DNA of 64,000 bases from Macrosoma leucophasiata (Eukaryota > Arthropoda > Insecta > Lepidoptera > Hedylidae): positions 22,485,001-22,549,000 of the forward strand of contig JAWQUS010000001.1 of NCBI GenBank assembly GCA_036365455.1, in the 5' to 3' direction. Position 1 is the first letter of the stretch. Each line of letters opens with the position of its first letter. The translations under genes and the position numbers were made by a program. Below the pieces are notes generated by a model, which saw only the letters and a list, made by a program, of their open reading frames with translations, searched no databases and was not told where the DNA came from. Below, one piece after another: positions 12,501 to 24,500 of the stretch.

Positions 12501-15500
12501 GTAGGTAGTAGGCGACGTACCCGGGCGCCCGCGTTGCACACGCACAGCGTGCAGCTGTCGAAGTTGTGGTCGCGGAAGACGTTGAGCACGGTGTCGGCCA
12601 GCAGCACGTTAAGCAGCAGCGGGCAGGCGGGCGCGGGCGGCGCGGCGGGCGCGGTGGGCGCGGCGGGCGCGGCCGGCGCGGCGGCCAGCGGCGTGCGCGG
12701 CGACGCCGGCGTGGCGGCGCCGGACCGCGCCACCGACCGCTCGCACGACGCCGACCGCTTGATACCCCCCACGCTGCCCGTGCTCGTGTTCGCCGCTCCT
12801 GCGAACATCCGAGCGTTTCCGATTGAAAACCAGCGTCAGGCTTATGCTTGGCAAATGCCGAATCGGAAACCGTTTTAGTTCAGTTAGGGAGACACTTGTT
12901 ACCATCATTACCACCCATGGGAACAGGTTTTTTGTTGTTTTTTATAATATATATATAATTATGCCTATAATGTAATTATTTGATTTCCTAATTCTGAGTT
13001 ATTTTTTTCTTTACTCTTTTTTGTATATGTTCTGTAAATCCAAAGTGTTTTGTATTTGTAAAACCTATGTCAGTCTTATACACTATGCACGCAATGGACG
13101 CCAACCGTACGTGATGTTCTTCGTGGCGATGACTGTTGTTTGAAGTCATACATCATTTAATTATCATAACAGCACGATGCATGTCAACTTAAAATATTAC
13201 ATAACTTTATGATATATACGTAAGGCCTTAAATTGTAACAGAACCTTGCGTTTAAATTACAGCTTATTAAACTTAACACAGCAGATATGTAATGAAATAT
13301 ATACCTGGGGTGGTTGGCGTAGGAGCGGCGTTGTGGGCGCTGGGCGTGGGGGGCGCGTTCTGAGAGGACGCAGAGTTGGGAGCCTGGGGGGTACGCGCCC
13401 GGGTGTCGCGGGTGTCTCGGGGATCCCGGTCCCGAGGGTCGCGGGAGTCCCGGGCGCGCTGCCACCGCGGCAGGTACACGGCGTGTGGAGGCAGCGCCAC
13501 CGGCGGCAGCATCTGCGACGGCAGCACGGGCAGCGCCATGTACTTCGACGATCCCACGTACTTGCACACCGTGGGCGGCTTGAACACGTACGACCAGTCC
13601 TGCGGATACGCACACATTATAATATTTTTAAGTATTTCTCGATGTTTATAAAAATAAAAATATCTAGACTACTATTCAAAACTTTACGAGTGAGCATTTT
13701 TATGTTAGGTTCAAACTTAACCTAAAAACTCACAAACATTATATTTATGCAACTACACGTCGACAAGAAAAAGGCGTCGAGTGCGAAAACTTTATTATGC
13801 GAAAACGTTTAAACAGTGTATTCATTTTTAAGCGGGGAAAACTTCATATACTGCCGAATTAGCCGACAACGTGGAGGGCGGCGTGGGGAACATGTCGCTG
13901 GCTGCCGGCGCGGCCCCCACATACTACACACACTCACCTCGATGGGGTCGTGGGGCGGCGTGGCGTGCGGGGCGTGCGGGCGGTGCGGGGCGGGCGGCAC
14001 GTCGTCGTGCGGCGAGAAGCCGGGCGAGGGCGGCGTGGGGAACATGTCGCTGGCTGCCGGCGCGGCCCCCACACACTACACACACTCACCTCGATGGGGT
14101 CGTGGGGCGGCGTGGCGTGCGGGGCGTGCGGGCGGTGCGGGGCGGGCGGCACGTCGTCGTGCGGCGAGAAGCCGGGCGAGGGCGGCGTGGGGAACATGTC
14201 GCTGGCTGCCGGCGCGGCCCCCACACACTACACACACTCACCTCGATGGGGTCGTGGGGCGGCGTGGCGTGCGGGGCGTGCGGGCGGTGCGGGGCGGGCG
14301 GCACGTCGTCGTGCGGCGAGAAGCCGGGCGAGGGCGGCGTGGGGAACATGTCGCTGGCTGCCGGCGCGGCCCCCACACACTACACACACTACACACACTC
14401 ACCTCGATGGGGTCGTGGGGCGGCGTGGCGTGCGGGGCGTGCGGGCGGTGCGGGGCGGGCGGCACGTCGTCGTGCGGCGAGAAGCCGGGCGAGGGCGGCG
14501 TGGGGAACATGTCGCTGGCTGCCGGCGCGGCCCCCACACACTACACACACTACACACACTCACCTCGATGGGGTCGTGGGGCGGCGTGGCGTGCGGGGCG
14601 TGCGGGCGGTGCGGGGCGGGCGGCACGTCGTCGTGCGGCGAGAAGCCGGGCGAGGGCGGCGTGGGGAACATGTCGCTGGCTGCCGGCGCGGCCCCCACAC
14701 ACTACACACACTCACCTCGATGGGGTCGTGGGGCGGCGTGGCGTGCGGGGCGTGCGGGCGGTGCGGGGCGGGCGGCACGTCGTCGTGCGGCGAGAAGCCG
14801 GGCGAGGGCGGCGTGGGGAACATGTCGCTGGCTGCCGGCGCGGCCCCCACACACTACACACACTCACCTCGATGGGGTCGTGGGGCGGCGTGGCGTGCGG
14901 GGCGTGCGGGCGGTGCGGGGCGGGCGGCACGTCGTCGTGCGGCGAGAAGCCGGGCGAGGGCGGCGTGGGGAACATGTCGCTGGCTGCCGGCGCGGCCCCC
15001 ACACACTACACACACTCACCTCGATGGGGTCGTGGGGCGGCGTGGCGTGCGGGGCGTGCGGGCGGTGCGGGGCGGGCGGCACGTCGTCGTGCGGCGAGAA
15101 GCCGGGCGAGGGCTGCGCGTGCGCCTCCATGGAGGGCGGCGTGGGGAACATCTTGCTGAGCTCCTCGGCCCGCACGCAGCGCCCGGAGCCGCCGCCGCTC
15201 ACGCACCGCGTCTCCTCCATCGACTTGTTCGAGTCCGGCGGCGTCTGCACTTGCAGCTGGCGGCAGACGGCGGGCGGTTATCGTTACGTCACCCCCTAGC
15301 CCCTTCTCTCATTTTGTCAGTATTACAAATTATATTACTCATGGCCAAACACAGAATCAAAACAGAAATTAACCATGATTATTTTCTGGATCTCATTTAT
15401 CATAAACATATTTATTTATGAAATGAAATACACGAAGGACAGTAAGAAGCACCAATCGTTGGGCGTTGATCACTTTTATTTAACAAACAGACATAATTAT

Positions 15501-18500
15501 TAAAATAGCGTTGCTATAATACCGACACACGAGGGGGCAATCTTAGTCAAAATTTACTAATCAAATTATTTTTAAACAAAGCTTCTATAGCAAATTAAAC
15601 TTATTAATAAAAAGAAAAACTCGCATAATTAAAAAACATTTCGATTTATTTGAATATGTTAAATCAACAAGTTTATGCAATTTTTGTGAAATAGAGATTG
15701 TACAGCAAGTGTAAAATAAACACATATTTTAAATCCATAAAAAAACCTTAAGATTTTAAGAACACACAAAGAAAATAGAAAAACATCACAGGTGTTCCCT
15801 ATTAAAATTTGTTTATAGGAACTGTGAACATAGATAATGACAGAATAAAATTGCCGTCTCAATGGCAACCTGTATGACTGTGTGAAAAGCAAATCAAAAG
15901 GGCAACGGAAACATAAGTAGGTAAGGAAGGTGGCAACACTCACAAGTCTTACCGTCTCATCGCCGCTGGCCGCGTCGTCCGAGTTCTCGAATATTTGGTC
16001 CAGGTCCTTCAGCGTCGGACACAGGCCGTCCGACGTGAACAGGTTCTTGTACTCTTTTGAATCCTCCTGCAACATTCGAGTGATTTTTATGTTAAAGCCA
16101 TGTTTATAGGTGAGCCAAATTAATTTGTAAAGTTGACAAATAACAGACACGCGACATCAGGAACACGGCGCAAATGATTCTGTATGGACATAGGTATGTC
16201 ACAATAACGTAAGCGCAAGTGCAGTTGCACTTTAATATGAGCGCCGTCAGCGAATTCGGTTCGGCGCTAGGCGTGACTACCTACGGCCTAGTCTGCTCCC
16301 ATCCCGCGACTATCTCGTATGTCGTATGAGAGTAAATAATATTGCCGAATACAATATTTTATCCTACAAATCCAAAAGAAGTAATGAATCTTGCGAGTAT
16401 GTGTGTGAGCCCGAACTTCCCCTTAGGACGTTGCTGGGCAGGATGAAACATATGCGATTACAGATACTGACGTGATCGAGGCGCTCCTGTTTGAGGGGCG
16501 GGTGGGGAGGCGCGGGCATGCGCGTGTGCTCGTGGCCGGCGTACAGGTCGGTGGGGGCGGCGGCACCCAGCGCCAACTCCTCGCGGAAGGACGTCTCCGC
16601 CCGCTTGAACCGCTTCACCGGGTGCTCCAGCCTGACGGAACATAGGGTAAAATGGTGAAAAACGCCCTATCAGGAGATATGCCCCACTTGCAATATAAAA
16701 CACACCGAACTATCATTTGTAATAGTATGAGCGCCAATCGATAGGTGGCAGTAGTACTCAAATTCGTTGAGACAAGCGGCTGCAGTTCGTGTGTAGTTAA
16801 GAAAAAAATCAAAATCTTGAATAAAATTGTTTGGATTGTAACACAACTTACGTGGGTGAGTATTTATAAGTATTTTTAACATATTCAAGTAATATTTGTA
16901 AATGAGTGTGAACGACTTATGATATTAGATAGGTACATAACCTTTATAAAATTACCAATTATTTTGCAAGTATATATTAGTTTTAGGTACTAAGCGCTGG
17001 GGCGTATTTGCGTACGTTTTGTGAAATACGGCCCGATTTTGTAGGTGAAATATGCCTCAATTTTTAATGGGCTTAAACTTGTTTTTAACTGATTAATTAT
17101 GGGTAGACGTTACAAAAGAAAAATATGCAGAGCATCGTGGACGGCTGAAGCTCAAAATGAGGCAATGTCAAAGGTCACCAGTAAAGAGTTAGGGATCAAC
17201 AAAGCCAGTACACTGTATCCAGTCTATTTGCCCCTTGGCAAGTAGACTGGATACAGTGTACAAGATGCTTGAAATGGTTGCATGAATATTGTACGTTGTA
17301 CAACAATTTCTGTAACAAGTGTGGCGGCTCTAATGTGCGGCAGCAACACAAATATATATATTTTTTTATATTATGTTGTATTTTCTTTATTACTATTAAT
17401 CCTTCAAGGATCGTACGGCCACCGGCGGCGAGACACAATTGAATTTCAATTGTCATATTTTCTCGTGTCTGGAGAGATTAATATTTTGTTTTTTTTTACT
17501 ATAGGGCATTTTTCACAGATCCCTTGGGAAATACGCCCTTTTCTATTGTTTTTAAAATAACGTGCAAGTCATAAAATAATTAGAATTACTGGCTGAATGA
17601 CCAAATAATAAGAGGCTGATTAGTTTATGTAACAAATGATTTCCAAGAATTATTTCTTATAATTGCCTTTAAATGTGTTTTATTTGACAAAATTAAAAAG
17701 TATTATATTATATATAAGTATTTAACCAGTTTACCCTACCGTACGGTTAGGAAAATAAAAAAATACAGATTAATATGATAAATGCTTGATAATGAAGCAC
17801 GCGCGACTATTTTGCTAATCGATCGCGAACTCTTATTGTTTTACGAAGGAAGCTGCACGTTTACGCTAAAACTGCTTAGTTAACAAATGTGCAGTTGTAC
17901 CGTACAACATCTATACATAATAATATTGTAAAACTATAACTGGACTATCTGTACGTAGGAGATATTACACAAAAAAATTAAGACGAGACGAGAATTATAG
18001 AACCATGCCAACGTGGCATATACGCACATCACATAAAAGCTATTGCGTGAAATAAGAAGCGCTAGTTTCGGCAAAAGAAATTAAACGTGAATTTTATTCA
18101 CATATAAATAAAATGAATTCATTTCATTTTATACTCATTTAACTTTTCTGGAGATATAAAAAGATTGGCATGAATAATAATATTTCATTAATATCATCCA
18201 CCTTCATCATTCATTCATCATAGCGTATTAATCGCGTTTATTTTAAACATAATTAGTTTAGGCAGTACGAAGTAAAATTTGTTTAGAAATCACAATGTGC
18301 TATTCAAAAATTCCATCATAATTTTAATATTTGCAAGCTAAATCATGATTGCAATTTTAATTATTCATCCAGTAACTATTCTAATTATAAAATAATTGTG
18401 TTTTTAAGAGATTGTCACCAAATTCTGAACACGGCAAACGTTAACTTATACATCACCGATGCGCTTTTGGTTTTATTTTCTAGCGAGAACAGATTCACAT

Positions 18501-21500
18501 TAACGAGTCTTTTGTTCAATGCGACCGGATGTCTCGCAAATACATTTTTAAACATTGTCATGTTTTTCAATTCATATATCTCTCATCAAAGTATTCAGAT
18601 TATGTAAAGTATTGCAAAATTTTCAGAAAATAATTCAAGTGTCCAGAGCAAAATAAAAGCTGTTACTGTTAAATACAAAAATGTTACTGGTTCATACCTG
18701 TGGACCATTAGTAAGCATTCAACACAGTTAGTTTAAATATTATTCTTAGACACATAAATTAGTTCTCAAAAAATTGCCATCGTCTTGAGCCGGTTCGAAA
18801 GATATTGTGATGGCAGACAAGCACGCAGCACACATTCGATAGTAAATGAATACTGCAGCCTATAAATACTCACACAAAAACCGGAGTTCACAATGAATTG
18901 CACAAATGCGTTGCCACTCCTGACGTCCGAGTTGTTTTGCTTGTATGATAGTTATTACGGGGCCATATATTACCATCTAACCAAAAGACTATAGTGCTGA
19001 AAGCCTTCAAACTCCTACACTCGAATTCTATCACCGGTAGAAAAATATAATTACTCAGGAAATGTAACTAACAATTTTACATGTTGTTCAACTGTACAGT
19101 TATTGATAAATGCGATGTAAAAATTGATAACTATTGGGTAAAGTTTGCTCTATCTGAACGGAATGATAGTGACCTCAGTAATTATATTTACGTATTATGC
19201 GATTTGGTAGATGTTCTCAAATGTCATAATGTTTTGGTCTAATAATAATTTGTCTGAAAGATAATTGACCCGAATTTAATGTCACATAATAGAAGAAAAA
19301 TTAAATAAACATGGTAAAATACACTCGAGAAAAAAATCATTTTATGGCATGATCTAGGAGTTATGAAAACTGCGAGTTAATATTATCTTTGATGTAGGTT
19401 CGTTCCCTAGTATCCTTGTGGAGTGTCGATCGATTTGTCAAAAAATGTTTTTTTAATTCGATTTTTACACTCTCAAAGAGAGTCCATTATCATCGACCGG
19501 ATGCATAGAGCAACAGGAGCCACCGGTCACCGGAGGGAGTATCCATATGTAGGCTTTCTCCTATGTCAAAGTACAAGTACCTATGCCTGTCGCCGAGATG
19601 TTTAATTTTTTTTGTTTTTTTTTTTAATGTCATGAAAGTGGTAAACAAGCATGCAATTCACATTGATGTTAAGTGATGACTGCAGCCTATAGAGACTTAC
19701 TCAAATACCAGAGGTCAAAATGAATATGCGTTACCACTTCTGAGGCCTAAGGGCGTTATGCCTCTGTGCCGGAAATTACAGGGCCGTGTGTGTGGCCCCA
19801 AAAATGTGGTTAAGGTGTGAGTTTCGTAGTAAAAGACGAATTTGTAGTGTGTGTGTGTCACACATTTAACCCCCCGCTAAAAATGACAGACTGTTTTGCA
19901 TCGGTAATAAACGCCCTGGCTAGTATGGCTACTCCCCTCCGGTCCGCCGCGGCCTTCGGCCCGTATCGCTCTATGACCGGAAGTGAAACGTGCGTAAGTA
20001 TAAAAGTGTGTATATTCGCGCGTGGTGTGTGCGTGTGTCGTGTGTGGCGAGAGCTACTCACCACGCGTGCACGGTGGTGTAGTCGTAGAGCATGTGGAGC
20101 GAGTGCTCGTCCTCGAGCGGGTCGAGGCGTCGCTCCTGGGGGGGCAGCGCGGGCCGCCGCGCCAGCTCGCCGCCCGCGCCCCCCGCCCCGCCGCCCCCGC
20201 CGCCCCCGCCGCACGCGCCGTTCGCCCCGTTCGCACCCGTCGATGGTGAGTCGCCCTGTACGTCACACGATTAGAAATGCAATATTTCACCAGGAGCCGG
20301 TGAAATGTCATATGAAGTAGTATTATTCAATAAAATTCACCGCAGTGAAATAAACATGACTACGTACTAGTAGTCATGTTTATTTCACAACGTATCAGCG
20401 ATGAAATCGATCACAAAGTATCAGCCAAATCGAGGACAGGGTATCGAGGACAAAGTATCAGCGATGAAATCGATAAAATAATGTACATAAATCAATGTTG
20501 CACTGTGAAAAAGTTGAATACGTAAATTATTCTTTACAATTATTTACTTTGTTGGTAATACGGCAGCCATGAAGCTGAAGATAAATAAGAGACAACGCGT
20601 TCGCGACAAGAGAGTTCGCGGCATGGGCACCACCGCATTACCTAATATACCTGCCGCTAAATGGCAGTGTTCAGCACAATCGTGTTCCGGTCAGGTGGTA
20701 ACGCATCTGCATTTTGACCTTGGTCTTCGTGTGGGTATCTATAGGCTGCAGTCATCACTCAACATCAATGTGCACCGCTTTCTCGTTTGCTACTTGCATT
20801 ACATAAAAAAGGTGTATTAGGAGCAGTTAACATACTTGCGCGTAAAGTTTGGGCGGCGGCGCGGAGGGCGGCGCGGGCGTGGGCGGCGCGTGCGGGTCGG
20901 GCGTCGGCGCCGGCGTGTGCAGCGTCGTCGGCACGCAGCTCGACACCTGCACACACCACACACGTCAGAGACGTCAGTCGGGGCTTAAGTGCTCGCAAGG
21001 GCGCCGCTGGTTTCATTACAAGTAGTGAGAGAACAATGTCATACCTGTTCGAGTGCAGCTCGCACATACTGAAATAATAGTCAGGGAATGTTTGCATAAT
21101 TTGTCCAGTCATATGTTTAATGCGATAGTTTCTCCCGTTGAAAACTCCGTGGGACGATTCCTAGAGAGTTTCTGCCTTGGAAAATCTCAACAATTATTTT
21201 AACAAGATCCGAAAGCCTAGTTTGAGCTATCTGCTGCCTCGTCACGAAGATGTTTAGGCAATTTTGACCGGCGATCGCTAGCAGTGTGTGCGCGTTCAAG
21301 TGCCGCGCCGGCGACGTGCCGCCCGGCAGTGTGTGCGGGCTCACCTGGTGCGGCAGGTGCGGCGCGGGCGTGTGCGGCGCGTGGTGCGGCGAGGGCGGCG
21401 GCGGGCCGGCCGAGGGTGGCGCCGAGCCCGCGGCGGCCGGCGACGCGCAGCTGCCCGGGGACCCGCCGCCCGCGCCGCCGCCCGCTCCGCCGCCGAGGCA

Positions 21501-24500
21501 CCCGCCGGACCTGTACCGCACACCACGCACGTCACACGAGAATAACTCTATCTTACATTACATAAACGGGTACTCAAATAAAAAAAAAATCCTCAAGTAT
21601 CAACCTATCTAACATGGTCGTTATTCAAGAGAACGTTAAAAAACAATATGTTAGGAACTATTTGGCGCGTAAACAACGGTGAGCTGAACCATTTTGTAAT
21701 GTGACAATGTGCAATAGTGCATACCAAAGCCACAATTACGATAAATTATTTTATAACCTAAACATAAAGGCAATCAGAACTTAGTCGTCACTTTGGTAAT
21801 GGTTTTATAACTCCGTTTTGGCGTTTACTGACTATACTGTAATCTTTATACAAAACGAAAAAACAACAGTACAGGTTGCGTAAAACTTAAAGGCGTCCGT
21901 GGAGTTAGTAAAGTTGCGATTTTGTAATACAGAAGAGATAGTCGGGGCTTCCATCGGACCAATATTAAAACTCGCTCTCTTTCCCATCTGTGTTGTCGTC
22001 GCCAGCTAAGAAACTAGCGTAAAGTTTACACAGCCAACTTCACGCATTTGAATTCAAGTTTTGCGCAAATATTTTCATTTCAACTACACAAATTAACATT
22101 TAATTTTATGCCAAAACAGAGTTACAAACTCAACCTGAAAAGAACACACTCGAAATTGTCGGTAATAGATGAATGGAGGGTAAAGTATTGACATCTGAGG
22201 CATGAGAATGACAAACATCAAATATGAATCGACACTTTACACTCACAAGTTCACATATCAAAAGGGAACACGAAAAATGCCTAAAGTCTCGGCTACACGG
22301 CTCCGTCTTGCCAACGCAGTCCAAGCGTCTATTCGTGTCTGTACAAAAATGGAATATTATGAACTGCGCGAGCTAGTTTTGCCATCCTACACCCTTGATC
22401 TTGGATCAAACTGGATCACACAAGCCCTTGGACAAGACGGAGTGTGTAGCTGAACCAAAATAAACCAATGGATGAGTCTCAATTCCTTATGACAATGGCG
22501 AACCGAGCGAATAAGATGAGAGGTAGATGTTATTTTATGCGTGTATTTGATCGAGAATGACCCTACATAGCCCTGTCACCCCGATCCATTTGAACCAAAC
22601 CATTGTTTGGTTGTAATCGGAAATGTTCTCGTTTAAAAAAGCTACCATCCGAATACAAAGCGTATTATTCACATAATATAACTAAAATTGTGTTAAAATA
22701 TACAAAATTAGTCAACAAATTGAAGAGACAGTTCTATATTACTCGCAAAAGTTTCTGTGAGTAAAATATAACATTTTCTCGAGGGTTTAAATAAGCAATT
22801 TTATTCGTGAAAACGTTTTAGAACACATGGGATTTGTTGATTGTAAGTGAAGAATGACTTTGAGACAACACAAACGTTTCATGATGTTAACGATTAGGTA
22901 CCTCTTTATACTGTATGTTCACACACATTTTATTATGATATAATTTTGAACACGACGAATATTGTATGAATAAAAAGTGTAACATGGTTAATGGGTTAAG
23001 TGTAACAAATGCGGATCACGAAAGGTGGTTGATTTTTCACTGGTGGATGATATAATGATTAAAATAACAATTTATAATATAATTTAAGACACAAAACATG
23101 CAATATTGAAATAAATGTAACGCTTCATGCACTATTCTATCACTACGATGCAATAAATATGATAAAATATTCTATGTAGGCAATAAACATGCATACGAAC
23201 GGCATTGCATTATTTGTGGCTCGATATGGCTCAGGACGTAGAATGTACTCACACGATCGAAGCGGGTGGATATACCTCGTCCTCGATCGCGGCCGGTCAG
23301 TCTACGGATGTCTCATCGAATACTTACGCTCATCTCCAGGATGGAGTTCAGGAAACTCCCCAAGTCTCGATACGACGAACGTACCTACCACACGGCTAGC
23401 ATTTCGTTTCGATCGATCGGTGCTCGTCGGGACACGGTAGGCTATGGTGAGCGAGAGCGGGAGCGGGAGCTGGAGGGGTGCGCTACTCACAGGTGGCGCG
23501 CGGCAGCGGCGGCGGAGGCGGCGGCGGGTGCGGGCGCGGAAGCGGGCGGCGGAGCGGGCGGGCGGTGCGGCGGGCGCGGCGCGCGGCGGTGGAAGGGCGG
23601 CGGGCGGGGCGCGCGCCGGCGCCGCCACCTGCACACACAACCGCCGCTCACCAACACGAGCCTGCCCCCTTCCCGGCCCCCCTCTCCCCTCCCCCGGCCC
23701 CCGGCCCGCTGCCCCCAGTCCCGGTGCGACCCCCGCCATGCCATCGCGATCCTGAGTGAGCGCGCTCGCGTCTCGTCTTTCTACATTCTCTACGAACTGG
23801 AACCCCTTTCTAAGCTTCCCTACCCCTCGTCGCTGCCGCGTTGTATTTTCGGGTCTCACGTCTACTTTTGCGACTGAGAACGTTTCTCTGGGTGGGCTTT
23901 CTCCCCGCTTCGCGGCCGTGTTCAGTATCCCTCTACAGGTCCCTCTTAAATCGAACTTCGATCGTTCGGGGCACGGATTTCCCCACCGCGAGCTCTAGAG
24001 GACCGCATGCATCGTCTCGTTTACCACAAAAGATCCAAAATAGAGCATTTTTATTCCCACTCTCTTTGCCCTGACTTTTCTTAGTAACGATCGATCATCG
24101 CGAATCTGGCCCAACGTCCGAAACGTCCGATTTTTGAGACGGTAGTGTGCGGGGGAGGTAGAGGTAGGCGGGGAGGGCGTGGAGGGCGTGGAGGGCGTGG
24201 AGGGCGTGGAGGGCGTGGAGGGCGGGGAGGGCGTGGAGGGCGGGGTGTCCGGGAGGCAGGCGGCGCTCGGCGCGCGTCCCGGGCGACGGCCGGCTCGACC
24301 TGAACATGTCACCGCCGCCGTTCCGCCTCGATACCGCATAGGGAAGCGTCTATGCTGGATACGCTAATGTCGCCGCACTAAAGCGTGGATCTGTTCTTTG
24401 TATTTGTCGCGATATCTAAATTACACGTTCGTGATCAAAGAAGTACACGTTCCGACTACGATAAAAGAACAAATGCCGAGCTTTTAGTACTAGTAGCGAA

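Noticed and set aside
13816..15421. Three plus-strand frames of 447-516 codons across the donor array
   Set aside because: The 152/161-bp unit has no stop in any plus frame and its length is not a multiple of 3, so all three frames stay open. The peptides are periodic low-complexity translations of the antisense strand of a MED13 exon and intron.
24095..24339. Ser-Thr-Pro-rich frame over the 9-bp minisatellite as a MED13 exon
   Set aside because: An acceptor exists near 24301, but no usable donor in the right phase follows. The flanking exons already join in phase.
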